This document shows positions 20,092 through 29,173 of a stretch of DNA of 64,000 nt, piece after piece. Every line of letters starts with the position of its first letter. Position 1 is the stretch's first letter. The notes under the pieces were generated by a model that had not been told where the DNA came from, did no database searches, and worked only from the letters and a program-made list of their open reading frames with translations. The translations under genes were made by a program, and so were the position numbers. This DNA comes from Bradyrhizobium sp. ORS 278 (lineage in GTDB: Bacteria > Pseudomonadota > Alphaproteobacteria > Rhizobiales > Xanthobacteraceae): positions 1,240,001-1,304,000 of the forward strand of contig NC_009445.1 of assembly GCF_000026145.1 (NCBI RefSeq), in the 5' to 3' direction.

Positions 20092-21528
20092 TCAGAGATG
20101 GGCCTCGTTCGACGGCCCGACATAGGCGATGCGCACCATGTTGGTGGTGCCGGGGGTGCCGAGCGGGACGCCGGCAACGACGATGACGCGCTGGCCGGCG
20201 CGGACGAAGCCGTCGCGAAACGCGATCGAGCCGGCACGTTCGACCATGTCGTCCTGGTCGCGGGCATCCTCGGCCACCACGCAATGGACGCCCCACACCA
20301 CCGCGAGGCGGCGCCCGGTCGCCAGGTTCGGGGTGATCGCGACCACCGGCGGCTTGGGCCGCTCGCGCGCGACGCGGACCGCGGTCGAGCCGGACGACGT
20401 CCAGCAGATGATCGCCGGCAGATCGAGATTTTCGGCAATCCTGCGCGCCGCCTCGGCGATGGCGTCGCCCGCGGTCGACTCCGGCTCGGGCCGCTGCGCC
20501 GCGATCACCGAGCGATAGACGATGTCGCGTTCGACCTCCTCGCCGATCCGGTTCATCGTCGAGACCGCCTCGACCGGAAACTTGCCGGCCGCCGATTCCG
20601 CCGACAGCATGATCGCGTCAGCGCCCTCATAGACCGCGGTCGCCACGTCGGAGACCTCCGCGCGGGTCGGGACCGGCGACTGGATCATCGATTCCAGCAT
20701 CTGCGTCGCCACCACCACCGGCTTGCCGGCGCGGCGCGCCAACCGTGTCATCTGCTTCTGCAGGCCCGGCACGCGCTCCAGCGGCAGCTCGACGCCGAGA
20801 TCGCCGCGCGCCACCATCAGCGCGTCGGAGACATCGACGATGTCGTTGAGACGCTCGATCGCCTGCGGTTTCTCGATCTTGGACATCACGGCGGCGCGGC
20901 CGCGGATGATCTTCTTCGCCTCGAGCACGTCATCGGCGCGCTGCACGAAGGACAGCGCGATCCAGTCGATGCCGATGTTCAGCGCCGCTTCGAGATCGGC
21001 GCGGTCCTTCGGCGTCATCGCCGAGACCGGCAGATCGGTGTCGGGCAGGCTCACGCCCTTGCGGTCGGACATCTTGCCGCCGATGACGACGCGGGTGACG
21101 GCGCGCGTCGGGGTCGTCTCCTCGGCGATCAGCCGCACCTTGCCGTCGTCGAGCAGCAGCGCGTGGCCGGGCTGCAGGGCTGCCAGGATCTCCGGATGCG
21201 GCAGGTACACCCGTGTCGCATCGCCGGGCGTCTTGTCGGAATCGAGCACGAAGCTCTGTCCGTTGTTGAGCTGGACCGGACCTTCGGCAAACGTGCCAAG
21301 CCGCAGTTTGGGGCCCTGCAGATCGACCAGGATGCCGATCGGCCGGCCATAGCTGGCTTCGACGCTGCGGATCGTGGCCACCAGCTCCCGCAGCTTGTCA
21401 TGCGGGGTGTGGCTCATGTTGATGCGGAAGATGTCGGCCCCGGCCTCGAACAGCTTGCGAATCATCGCGCTGTCCGAGGAGGCGGGACCGAGCGTGGCGA
21501 GAATCTTGATGCGGCGCAGGCGTCTCAT
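20092..21528 (-). CDS. pyk: Pyruvate kinase
   Basis: A 478-residue glycolytic enzyme converting phosphoenolpyruvate and ADP to pyruvate and ATP. Motifs run in the expected order: KILATLGPASSD (8-19), GADIFRINMSHTPHD, VDLQGPKLRLG, then the small B domain (LDDGKVRLIAEE), PKDRADLEAALNIGIDWIALSFVQ, MSKIEKPQAI with the catalytic Lys, MVARGDLGVELP with metal ligands, ATQMLESMIQSPVPTRAEVSDVATAVYEGADAIMLSAESAAG and the C-terminal domain. Length is normal. The ATG at 21528 overlaps the stop of the upstream DUF1036 gene by four bases, so the two are probably translationally coupled. Confidence 0.95.
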   Translation of the reverse strand: MRRLRRIKILATLGPASSDSAMIRKLFEAGADIFRINMSHTPHDKLRELVATIRSVEASYGRPIGILVDLQGPKLRLGTFAEGPVQLNNGQSFVLDSDKTPGDATRVYLPHPEILAALQPGHALLLDDGKVRLIAEETTPTRAVTRVVIGGKMSDRKGVSLPDTDLPVSAMTPKDRADLEAALNIGIDWIALSFVQRADDVLEAKKIIRGRAAVMSKIEKPQAIERLNDIVDVSDALMVARGDLGVELPLERVPGLQKQMTRLARRAGKPVVVATQMLESMIQSPVPTRAEVSDVATAVYEGADAIMLSAESAAGKFPVEAVSTMNRIGEEVERDIVYRSVIAAQRPEPESTAGDAIAEAARRIAENLDLPAIICWTSSGSTAVRVARERPKPPVVAITPNLATGRRLAVVWGVHCVVAEDARDQDDMVERAGSIAFRDGFVRAGQRVIVVAGVPLGTPGTTNMVRIAYVGPSNEAHL

Positions 21529-22118
21529 GGTTTGGGCGCTGCCGGCCCGGACGGCAGGCCGGATCCGGCAGGCGGCGCCGCCTGAGGACCATTGGGCAGG
21601 CCAGGGACATTGCCGGGGCCGAGCGGACCTGGGATGCCCGGCACGCGCTGCTGCGCCGGCTGCTCGTTGGCCTCGGTCAACTGCACCGTCCAGGCGCGCT
21701 GGTCGCCGGTGTCGACCTCGAAGAAGCCGGTGCGGTCGAAGCCGCGCGCCAGGCAATTGTCGGTGCCCTTGATGGTGAACTCCTTGTCGCGGGAGCACAT
21801 GAAGGCCTGCCCGGACCATTCGCCGCCGCGATCATAGTCGAGCGCGTAGATGTAATAATAGCGGGCGACCAGCGTGCCCTTGAGCAGCGTTTCGCAGCTG
21901 CGAGAGGAGACGTTCCACCACCCTTCGGTGGTCCAGCCCTCTGCGTCCTTGTAGCCGAGAGCGATCCCGACCCGGCTCGAGGTGTTGTTGCAGAGGCGAA
22001 AATCGGCGGCCGCCGGGCTGGAGGAGAGACAGAGCACGGCCAGCCCGAGCAGCGAAAGCAGTCCGAAACCCTGGCGGTGGGGAAGGCGATGCATGATGCG
22101 GGAGGTTTTGGGGATCAT
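21525..22118 (-). CDS. DUF1036 secreted protein
   Basis: A 197-residue protein with a signal peptide ending near SSSPAAA (about residue 38). The DUF1036 domain follows (FRLCNNTSSRVGIALGYKD...TEGWWNVSSRSCETLL...YYYIYALDYDRGG...FMCSRDKEFTIKG...CLARGFDRTGFFEVDTG), with several Cys likely to form disulfides in the periplasm. The last ~45 residues are Pro/Gly-rich (GIPGPLGPGNVPGLPNGP). The function of the family is unknown. It is transcribed with pyk, overlapping it by ATGA; the pairing is known from other rhizobia. Confidence 0.85.
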   Translation of the reverse strand: MIPKTSRIMHRLPHRQGFGLLSLLGLAVLCLSSSPAAADFRLCNNTSSRVGIALGYKDAEGWTTEGWWNVSSRSCETLLKGTLVARYYYIYALDYDRGGEWSGQAFMCSRDKEFTIKGTDNCLARGFDRTGFFEVDTGDQRAWTVQLTEANEQPAQQRVPGIPGPLGPGNVPGLPNGPQAAPPAGSGLPSGPAAPKP

Positions 22119-22319
22119 TGCGCGACGCTATATCAAACGTTGATCGATGTCGCGCGCTTGGCCGCGGCTGTCAACGGCAAGGCGATTTCGTGGCGAGGCG
22201 GATGCGATCGCTCTCATCGCCTCCCGTGACGGTGCTGCGATATGGCCAAACCTGCGACGAAGCCGCATTATATAGCAGATGTCCGTCGCGGCGCGGAACA
22301 GGGAACGAGAGGGATCATC

Positions 22320-22616
22320 ATGGACAGCACCACCCGAACCGAGCTCGAAGCCGCCGCTTTCCGCCGGCTCGTCGAGCATCTGCGCAGCCGCACCGACGTT
22401 CAGAACATCGATCTGATGAATCTGGCCGGCTTCTGTCGCAATTGCCTGTCCAACTGGCTCAAGGACGCGGCCGACGCACAGGGGGTGGCGCTGAGCAAGG
22501 ACGAGAGCCGCGAGGCGGTTTACGGCATGCCCTATGAGGAATGGAAGGCGAAGCACCAGCGCGAGGCCAGCGCCGAGCAGATCGAGGCCATGAAGAAGGT
22601 GCATCCGGGTCATTGA
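22320..22616 (+). CDS. DUF1244 family protein
   Basis: A 98-residue cytosolic protein of the DUF1244 family: FRRLVEHLRSRTDVQNIDLMNLAGFCRNCLSNWLKDAA with two closely spaced Cys (FCRNC), then YGMPYEEWKAKHQ and a helical tail ending KKVHPGH. The CxxC-like pair suggests a metal or redox role but this is not established. The start at 22320 has GAGAGG about seven bases upstream; the ATG at 22242 lacks one. It is divergent from the DUF1036-pyk pair, with about 200 bp between them. Confidence 0.85.
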   Translation: MDSTTRTELEAAAFRRLVEHLRSRTDVQNIDLMNLAGFCRNCLSNWLKDAADAQGVALSKDESREAVYGMPYEEWKAKHQREASAEQIEAMKKVHPGH

Positions 22617-22861
22617 GGACGGCCGGCCGCGCGCTCGCCTGATCCGCGAATCGAGCGGCTGTCCGCGGGACGCGGAAAACGCAAGCCGCGTGGTCGATGT
22701 TGTTGTTCGGCGGCCCACCGAGCCCAACAAGATGTGGGCGCTCTGTGGATGAGGGCGATGTCGCCTTGACGCAGGGCACGCCAGATTTGAGGGTCGCGGC
22801 GAACACGCGGCGCCCTGGCGGCGCCTTCCTTGGACACACGAGTTCCACTCAGGAGTAACAG

Positions 22862-23137
22862 ATGGCCACCTCCGCCGCCGCGAAGGACGACGACTCGCCC
22901 GCGACCCGCTTCGCCGTAGATCAGCTCAAGTCGATCATCGAGCGCATTGAGCGGCTGGAGGAGGAGAAGAAAGCGATCTCCGAGGACATCAAGGATGTCT
23001 ATGCCGAGAGCAAGGGCAACGGCTTCGACGTCAAGGCGCTGCGCACCATCATTCGGCTGCGCAAGCAGGACCCCAATGAGCGCCAGGAGGAGGAGAGCAT
23101 CCTCGAGACCTACATGCAGGCGCTCGGCATGATCTGA
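22862..23137 (+). CDS. gapR: GapR (DUF2312), nucleoid-associated protein
   Basis: A 91-residue, mostly helical basic/acidic protein. [60 protein letters not shown] is the hallmark of DUF2312/GapR. In Caulobacter GapR clamps overtwisted DNA ahead of replication forks and stimulates type II topoisomerases, and is needed for normal cell-cycle progression. The start ATG is preceded by AGGAG. The 245 bp upstream of it hold its promoter but no other gene that I can see. It converges with the DUF882 gene. Confidence 0.92.
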   Translation: MATSAAAKDDDSPATRFAVDQLKSIIERIERLEEEKKAISEDIKDVYAESKGNGFDVKALRTIIRLRKQDPNERQEEESILETYMQALGMI

Positions 23138-23163
23138 ACGAGGCGCGCCTGCGGCGCGTCACC

Positions 23164-23195
23164 CAATGTCCCCGCGAGCCGATCGCGGGGCATTG
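23164..23195 (+). terminator. Bidirectional terminator-like hairpin
   Basis: CAATG-t-CCCCGCGA (23164-23177) pairs with TCGCGGGGCATTG (23183-23195) with one bulged base and a 5-nt loop. It lies between the convergent gapR and DUF882 genes and could serve both. Confidence 0.6.
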
Positions 23196-23222
23196 ACATT
23201 TCAGGGGGCGGTTTCGGCGTCG

Positions 23223-24914
23223 TCAGCGCAGGGCCGCGGCGCGCATCGTGAAGGATCTGGTCTCGAGCTTGATGATCGCGGGGCCGCTGAACTGGTCGTA
23301 GCTCAGCCCCGGCGTCGGATCGGCCGCGAAGGTCATCGTCAGGGTGGTCTGCGGCTTCACGAAGTAGCTGCGCATGACCGTCAGATCCGGGTCGCCCAGT
23401 TTGGTGACCGACATCGACGATGATGCGCTCGGTGTCAGCATGATCGCCCGCATCCAGGTCGAATCAGGCCCCTTGGCGGCCGACATCCGTGTCGCCATCG
23501 TGATCAGGCCGTCCTGGCTCTGATTGCCCTTGGTGGCCTCCGCTGGCGCCGATGCCGGGCGGGATGCCGACTGACGCGAGTTGCGCACGGGGATCGCCGA
23601 GGTGGCGGTATTGCCGCGATCGGCCACGGGTGCAGGAGCAAAGGCCATCGCCTGCATCAGGCTGGCATTCTGCGGCTGGTCAATGGCCGATAGCGCCCGG
23701 CGCGCAGTGATCGCCGCAACCTGCTCGGGCGTGGCCTGCTTCGGCGTCGCGGGATTGTCACCCCAGAAGCCGCGCGAATTGATGATGTCCGCGACGCTCT
23801 GCGGCGCGCCACCGCTTGCGGCCGCATCGATCGCGCTGGTGGTCTCGGGCTTCGCGTCCGGCTTGCTGTCGGTTTTCGCCGAGGGCTGCTGCACCGCCTG
23901 CGAGTCCGCCGAGGCCAGCTGCAGCGCGTTGGCGATCTTGCCGCGAGCCGTCGCCGGCTTATTGTCCGCGGAGCGCTCTTTCTCGAAAGGCTTGTCCGCG
24001 GGCTTGTCGGTCGTCTTGGCGACGAGCGCCGCAGTCTGGATCGGTTTCGCGTCGGCCTTGACCTCGCTCTCGCCCGCCTCGTCGTCGTCCTCGCTGGGAC
24101 GGCCGCGGAACAGCCGCGCAAACAGGTTCGAGCCGCCGGATGATGCATCCTCGCCGGAGCCGCGCTTCTCGATTTCGGCCCTGGCCAGCTCATAGCCCTT
24201 CAGTGGCACGCCATTGCTCGGGACGTGGACCGTCTTGCCGTCCGGGAACACGCGGGCGAGCTGGTCGGCGGTCATGCGCGGCCAATGCCGGATATTGCCG
24301 GTGTCGAGATGCACGAAGGGCGACCCGGAAGTGGGATAGAAGCCGACGCCGCCGCGCTGCAGGCGCAGGCCGGCGTAGCGGATCTGCTCCAGCGGCACGC
24401 CGGGGATGTAGAAATCCATCGCATGGCCGAGCATGTGCTGGCTGTGGCGGGCCACCCCGGAATGCGCCGAGCGCCGACGCAGCATCGAATTGGTGGCGGG
24501 GGAGCGGTACGACGAGATGATCTGGATCGGCTGCTTGCCGTCGACGTCGCGATAGACTTCCCAGAGGATGTCGAACAGGCGACGGTCCATGACCGTCTCG
24601 TCCTGGGTGCGCCAGTCGCGCAGGAAGTGGTTCAGCTTCTTCAGCGCGTCTTCATCGTAACGGCCCTCGCGCTTGAAGGTGACGGTGAGGTCTTCGCCGG
24701 AATGGGTATGGTGGAAGGTCAGCGTGCGCGTGTCATTCAGGGCTTCGGCGTCACGGACCGTCCCGGCTCCCATCACGAGGAGCAGTGATGCAAGGCCGGT
24801 GCGGCAGACGGCGTTCCAAGCCTTTTTGGGCAACGAGGCCTTTTTGGGCAACGAGGCCTTTCTGGGCAACGAACGCGATTGGCGCGCGAAAACAGACAGC
24901 AAGATGCAGCCCAC
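23223..24914 (-). CDS. DUF882 (M15-like peptidase fold) periplasmic protein
   Basis: About 563 residues. A basic N-terminus with three near-identical six-residue units (SLPRKA, SLPKKA, SLPKKA) leads into a hydrophobic segment (TGLASLLLVMGAGTV). The DUF882/YcbK domain (about 60-230) keeps the metal-site pattern of M15 peptidases: SSYRSPATNSMLRRRS, HMLGHAMDFYI (H...AxD) and FVHLDTGNIRHW. E. coli YcbK (MepK) cleaves L,D-crosslinks in peptidoglycan. The long C-terminal half is low-complexity, Ala/Ser/Lys/Pro-rich, then a small beta-rich end. The GTG at 24914 is the longest start; a TTG at about 24902 is possible. It lies next to an L,D-transpeptidase gene on the same strand. Confidence 0.8.
   Translation of the reverse strand: MGCILLSVFARQSRSLPRKASLPKKASLPKKAWNAVCRTGLASLLLVMGAGTVRDAEALNDTRTLTFHHTHSGEDLTVTFKREGRYDEDALKKLNHFLRDWRTQDETVMDRRLFDILWEVYRDVDGKQPIQIISSYRSPATNSMLRRRSAHSGVARHSQHMLGHAMDFYIPGVPLEQIRYAGLRLQRGGVGFYPTSGSPFVHLDTGNIRHWPRMTADQLARVFPDGKTVHVPSNGVPLKGYELARAEIEKRGSGEDASSGGSNLFARLFRGRPSEDDDEAGESEVKADAKPIQTAALVAKTTDKPADKPFEKERSADNKPATARGKIANALQLASADSQAVQQPSAKTDSKPDAKPETTSAIDAAASGGAPQSVADIINSRGFWGDNPATPKQATPEQVAAITARRALSAIDQPQNASLMQAMAFAPAPVADRGNTATSAIPVRNSRQSASRPASAPAEATKGNQSQDGLITMATRMSAAKGPDSTWMRAIMLTPSASSSMSVTKLGDPDLTVMRSYFVKPQTTLTMTFAADPTPGLSYDQFSGPAIIKLETRSFTMRAAALR
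24820..24873 (-). repeat. Three tandem 18-bp repeats inside the DUF882 gene
   Basis: Units at 24820-24837, 24838-24855 and 24856-24873 read GCCTTTTTGGGCAACGAG on the + strand; the first two are identical and the third differs at two bases. They encode repeated SLPKKA hexapeptides in the cytoplasmic N-terminal leader. Confidence 0.9.
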
Positions 24915-25104
24915 CCCGTCGACGAGCGTTTACTCGAATACCCTCTTGCGGCCCGTCCGGCGGAAGAGAGAGGAAACGCTTACCTAAGGCGGGATGGTTA
25001 AGGGATACTCACCGACCCGCCCCCCAATTACCCTTAACATATACTCTTGAGTGTGGCGAAAAAGAGCCATCGAATCTTGGTTGACCATTGTGGTTAACCT
25101 AAAG

Positions 25105-25134
25105 CAAAGGCCCCGCCGGATGGCGAGGCCTTTG
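25105..25134 (-). terminator. Terminator after the L,D-transpeptidase gene
   Basis: On the - strand CAAAGGCCTCGCC pairs with GGCGGGGCCTTTG around a 4-nt loop with one mismatch, followed by CTTTAG. It lies 39 bp past the stop at 25173 and before the DUF882 gene, so the two minus-strand genes are probably separate units. Confidence 0.65.
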
Positions 25135-25172
25135 ATCTCACATCGGGATTTGCGGCGGCTGAGGGAACCCGG

Positions 25173-27293
25173 TCAGCGCGTGAACACCCGGCGAGGCGGG
25201 CGGCCGACCGGCGCCGGCGGTGTCGGCTGGCCGCCGCCGAACAGACGTTCGAAGAAGTTCGGACCCGAGGAGCCGGACGAGAAGCTGTTGTCGCTGACAT
25301 TCACCGAGTTCGGCAGCGGTCCTTTCGGACGCGAATAGCTCGGTTGGGCGTGGGCGACGACGTTCTCGAGATCCTTGCCGCGGCTGTTCTTGAGGATCGC
25401 GATCATGGTCGCGTCGCGGCCATAGACGTCCTTGCGGAATTGCAGCTTGCCGGCATCGTCCACGAAGGCGGTCTGGTAGGTGATGTTGACCGGAATCGGG
25501 GTCGGGAATTTCAGGTCGATCTCGCTCGAGCCATACATGCCGCGGATGCGCTCAGGCGTATAGCGCTCGCCCGGCATGGTGAGGTTGAGCAGCACCGACG
25601 CATACTGATCCGGATATTGCACCCGCATGCAGCCATGGCTGAAGGCGCGGTCCTCCTTCGCGAACAGGTTCTTATCCGGCGTGTCGTGCTGATAGACCAG
25701 GAACTTGTTCGGGAAATTGAAGCGAATGCGGCCGAGCGCGTTGGCCTCGCCCGGCGGCTGCGAGATGTGGATCGAGCCGTCGCGGGCGCGCTCCAACCGC
25801 AGGCCCATGCGGTCGAGCACGGTCGGGTCCTGCTGCAGCGCCGGCAGATACTCGTTGTAGATGATCGACGGCGGCACGTTCCAGGTCGGGTTGACCGTGA
25901 TGAACTTCATCGTCTCGCTCAGCAGCGGCGTCGCGTGCTGGCCGGGCTTGCCGGTGACGACGCGGGTGGTCCACACCTGCGCGCCGTGCTGCATCACCTT
26001 CAGCGTGTAGTCGGGGATGTTGAGGATGACATAGGCATTGCCGATCGCCGGTGCGCCGAGCTCGCGGGGCAGCCAGCGCCAGCGCTCCATATTGACGATG
26101 ACGGTGTCGATCTGCTTGTCGCGTTTGGGCGTGTTGAGCGCCTTGACGGTGCGGTCGTCGAGCACGCCGGTCGGCTTGAGATCGACGCTGTCCTGGAATT
26201 TGCGAACGGCGGCGGCGACCTTCGCGTCGTAGCGGATGTCGTCGAGGTTCTCGGTGAGGCCGAGCTTGGCGCGCAGCTTCGGCACGCGCGGGTCGGACAT
26301 CTGCGCCTCGGCCTCCGGGGCGTTCTTGCCGCGGGCAGGGGTGTATTTCAGCGGTTCGCCGTCCTCGATGATGATGGGCGTACCGTCGCGGTCGCCGCGA
26401 AGTTCGGCGAGCTTGGCCTTCAGCAGCTTGTAGAGCTTGTGCGGCGGGTTGTAGCTCTCCAGCGCGGCGGAGGCATCCTTGGCGCCGGTGACGTTGGCCA
26501 GCACCTCGTTCGGATCGATCGGATGCTCGGGATATTGGATATCGGCCGAGACCTGCGACCAGTGCATGCGGCCGCTCTGGGCCTGACGGGCGTAGTCCAT
26601 CATGCTCTCGGTGAGCTTGAGATCGGCCTCCGCCAGCGCGTCCGGCGCGGAGCCGGCCGCGGCGAAATCCGGCACCGGATAGTCGGCGGGGTTGAGGCCG
26701 TCCGCGGCCGCATCCTTGAGGCGCGCGATCACGCCCTTGGCGGCGGCGGTGAGATTGCCGCTCTGCGTCCAGATCGGCGCGTAGTCGCGGCCGGTGTAGA
26801 ACTTCTCGACGGCGGCGCGCTCGGCCTTGCGGTCGAAATACTTGGTCCCCTTGGTGGCGATCAGGTCGCGCAGGCGATCGGCGACCGGCTGGTCGGCGGC
26901 GGGAACGCTGCTCGCGGCTTTGACCGGCTCGCCGGCCGGCGCCGGAGTCGTCGCTGTGGCGGGAGCCGCTGCCGGCGGCGGCGCCGTCACGGTCTTGGCG
27001 GGATCGGCTGCGGGCGCTGCGGCCGTATCGGCCGGCTTCACCGGCTCGGGCGCCTTGGCCTGGCTGGGCGAAACGGTAGCGGTGGTGTCGAGCTTGAAGT
27101 CGCTGGCGGTCGGCGGCGGCACGTTGGCCGGCTCGGGGAACGGGATCGCTGCGTCGATCGCAAGCTCTGCCGGGCTGCTGCGGGGCGGATCGTTCTGGGC
27201 GAGAGCGGAGGTCGTGGACACCGCGAGGAAAGTTGCCGCGACAGCCATCAGCACGCGGTCATATCCGCCACGGGTGGTCACACAATCTCGCAT
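25173..27293 (-). CDS. YcbB/LdtD-type L,D-transpeptidase
   Basis: A 706-residue periplasmic enzyme that makes 3-3 crosslinks between mDAP residues in peptidoglycan or attaches wall-bound proteins. A signal peptide (cut near STTSALA, about residue 33) is followed by an Ala/Pro-rich linker (about 35-145), a scaffold domain, a peptidoglycan-binding motif (RYDAKVAAAVRKFQDSVDLKPTGVLDDRTVKALN) and the YkuD catalytic domain, with DRAFSHGCMRVQYP carrying Cys at about 555. I start at the ATG at 27293 (GAGGGA upstream) instead of 27380. It is larger than E. coli LdtD mainly through the linker. Confidence 0.9.
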   Translation of the reverse strand: MRDCVTTRGGYDRVLMAVAATFLAVSTTSALAQNDPPRSSPAELAIDAAIPFPEPANVPPPTASDFKLDTTATVSPSQAKAPEPVKPADTAAAPAADPAKTVTAPPPAAAPATATTPAPAGEPVKAASSVPAADQPVADRLRDLIATKGTKYFDRKAERAAVEKFYTGRDYAPIWTQSGNLTAAAKGVIARLKDAAADGLNPADYPVPDFAAAGSAPDALAEADLKLTESMMDYARQAQSGRMHWSQVSADIQYPEHPIDPNEVLANVTGAKDASAALESYNPPHKLYKLLKAKLAELRGDRDGTPIIIEDGEPLKYTPARGKNAPEAEAQMSDPRVPKLRAKLGLTENLDDIRYDAKVAAAVRKFQDSVDLKPTGVLDDRTVKALNTPKRDKQIDTVIVNMERWRWLPRELGAPAIGNAYVILNIPDYTLKVMQHGAQVWTTRVVTGKPGQHATPLLSETMKFITVNPTWNVPPSIIYNEYLPALQQDPTVLDRMGLRLERARDGSIHISQPPGEANALGRIRFNFPNKFLVYQHDTPDKNLFAKEDRAFSHGCMRVQYPDQYASVLLNLTMPGERYTPERIRGMYGSSEIDLKFPTPIPVNITYQTAFVDDAGKLQFRKDVYGRDATMIAILKNSRGKDLENVVAHAQPSYSRPKGPLPNSVNVSDNSFSSGSSGPNFFERLFGGGQPTPPAPVGRPPRRVFTR

Positions 27294-27617
27294 CGTCAAT
27301 CCCTCGAATGATCTGTCCCGCGGTTCGGAACAGGGTCGGTCACAAGGTCGATCTCTGCCCGCCAGCTTGGGCCCGAGCACGGTTCGTGAGAATGGGTCAC
27401 GCCTTGACGCAATGAATCACGCCCGAACGATACCGAAGCCCCAATTCTGCGGCCAGCGCCACACGGGACAACTCACGACAAACTGACTCTTGGGAAACCC
27501 GGGCAAATCGATCTTGCGCTTGTGCCACGCGTTTTTTCCTCTGTCTGTCACCGCAAGGCAACGGTTCAGATGTTCCGTTGTTGCGCAGGGTTGCGGCGAA
27601 TTTCGGACGCGAGCGGA
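27294..27617. other. Intergenic region between the transpeptidase and response regulator genes
   Basis: I see no gene in this 324-bp stretch; open frames here have no coding character. It must hold the promoter of the transpeptidase and the 3' end of the regulator transcript. The only clear motif is the phased direct repeat at 27391-27423. Confidence 0.5.
27391..27423 (-). promoter_or_regulatory. Phased direct repeat upstream of the transpeptidase gene
   Basis: AATGGGTCACGCC (27391-27403) and AATGAATCACGCC (27411-27423) match at 11 of 13 positions and are exactly 20 bp apart, about two helical turns, roughly 100-130 bp before the start codon at 27293. This suggests side-by-side binding of a regulator; which one is unknown. 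Confidence 0.35.
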
Positions 27618-29114
27618 TCATCCGAGCGGCGGCGATTCCGTCGATGGCGTCTCGCCATTGGCCTCGTCGAGCTTGCGGTAGAGCGTCGAGCGTCCGATTT
27701 TGAGACGCCGCGCCACCTCCGACATCTGACCGCGGTAATGAGCGATGGCGAAGCGGATGATCTCGTGCTCCATCTCCTCCAGCGGCCGGACGTCGCCACC
27801 GGCGTTGAGCATGGGCAGGCTGCCATGCGAGGGCAGGGGTGCAATGGGTACTTCACTACCCGGCACCATCGCCGGCAGCGTGGCCTGAGCGGGGCGCTCC
27901 ACGACCAGGGGTGGCGCCGGCTCGACGGGCGGCGCATGGGTCGGTATCAGCGGGAAGTCGTTGACGCCGAGTTGGTCGGTCTCGCTCATGACGACGGCGC
28001 GATAGACGGCGTTCTCGAGCTGGCGGATGTTGCCCGGCCAGTCGAGCTTGGTCAGATACGCCACCGCGTCGCCGCTGATGCCCGACACAGGGCGATTTTC
28101 CTCGGCTGAAAAGCGCGCCAGGAAATGCCGCAGCAGATGCGGAATGTCCTCGCGGCGCGCGCGCAAGGGAGGGATCGTCAGCGGCAGCACGTGCAGCCGG
28201 TAGAACAGGTCCTCGCGGAAATGTCCTTCCTTGACCCGGTCGAGCAGGCGGCGGTTGGTTGCCGAGATGATGCGCACATCGACCTTGACCGGCTTGCGGC
28301 CACCGACCGCCTCGACAGCGCCCTCCTGCAAGGCGCGCAGCAGCTTGACCTGCGCAGTGAGCGGCAGCTCAGAGACCTCGTCGAGGAACAAGGTGCCGCC
28401 ATGGGCTTCGACGAACTTGCCGGTGTGGCGGTCGGTCGCGCCGGTGAACGCGCCCTTCTCGTGGCCGAACAGGATCGATTCGACGAGATTGTCCGGGATT
28501 GCGCCGCAATTCACCGCGACGAACGGCTTGGTCTTGCGCTCGCTGGTGCCATGGATGGCGCGGGCGAACAGCTCCTTGCCGACGCCGGATTCGCCCTCGA
28601 TCAGCACGGGAATCGATGAGGCCGCGGCCTTCTCGGCGATGCGCAGGATCGGCGCCATCGCTTCGGCGCGGGTGACGATGTCCGAGAAGGTCAGCCGGCC
28701 CTCGCGGCTGTGACGGATGCGCTGCAGTTCGCCCTTGAGTGCGGAGGTATTCAGTGCGTTGCGCAGCGATACCTGCAGCCGCTCGATGCCGACCGGCTTG
28801 ACGACGAAATCCTGCGCGCCGGCGCGCATCGCCGAGACGACGTTGTCGATGCCGCCATGCGCGGTCTGCACGATCACGGGGATCGAGATCCCGGCTTCGC
28901 GCATCTTCGACAGCACGCCCATGCCGTCGAGGCCGGGCATCACGAGGTCGAGCACGATGGCGTCGATGGGACCCGCGTCGGGATTGGTCAGCTTCTCGAT
29001 CACGGCATCGCCGGTCTCGACGACGACCGCCTCGTAGCCGCATTTCTGCACCATGTTCTCCACCAGCCGGCGCTGGACCGGATCATCATCGGCGATCAAA
29101 ATGCTGGCAGCCAT
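27618..29114 (-). CDS. Sigma-54-dependent response regulator (REC-AAA-Fis HTH)
   Basis: A 498-residue NtrC-class activator. The receiver domain (1-120) has the acidic pocket ADDD, phospho-acceptor Asp in IVLDLVMPG, and the Thr and Lys of QTAHG and VVKPVG. The central AAA domain has GESGVGKE, GAFTGA (the sigma-54 contact loop) and FRDDL-type motif FREDLFYRL. The C-terminal Fis-like helix-turn-helix reads MSEVARRLKIGRSTLYRKLDE. A Pro/Ala-rich linker joins the last two. No histidine kinase gene is adjacent, so its partner is elsewhere. The layout resembles Caulobacter TacA, but orthology is not shown. It is divergent from pepF. Confidence 0.9.
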   Translation of the reverse strand: MAASILIADDDPVQRRLVENMVQKCGYEAVVVETGDAVIEKLTNPDAGPIDAIVLDLVMPGLDGMGVLSKMREAGISIPVIVQTAHGGIDNVVSAMRAGAQDFVVKPVGIERLQVSLRNALNTSALKGELQRIRHSREGRLTFSDIVTRAEAMAPILRIAEKAAASSIPVLIEGESGVGKELFARAIHGTSERKTKPFVAVNCGAIPDNLVESILFGHEKGAFTGATDRHTGKFVEAHGGTLFLDEVSELPLTAQVKLLRALQEGAVEAVGGRKPVKVDVRIISATNRRLLDRVKEGHFREDLFYRLHVLPLTIPPLRARREDIPHLLRHFLARFSAEENRPVSGISGDAVAYLTKLDWPGNIRQLENAVYRAVVMSETDQLGVNDFPLIPTHAPPVEPAPPLVVERPAQATLPAMVPGSEVPIAPLPSHGSLPMLNAGGDVRPLEEMEHEIIRFAIAHYRGQMSEVARRLKIGRSTLYRKLDEANGETPSTESPPLG

Positions 29115-29173
29115 GGCTTTCCTTGCACGCTACGACTATCTGTCTCGAATCGGGGCACTCTCGCCGACGCCGA

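Noticed and set aside
20098..21585. Open frame of 495 codons opposite pyk
   Set aside because: It is a mirror of the high-GC3 pyruvate kinase gene, rich in His, Arg and Asp, with no recognisable motif.
25344..27311. Open frame of 655 codons opposite the L,D-transpeptidase
   Set aside because: Shadow of a real gene with the intact YkuD cysteine motif on the - strand.
27522..28109. Plus-strand frame in the intergenic region and the end of the response regulator
   Set aside because: Most of it is antisense to the regulator, and the rest has no ribosome binding site or motif.
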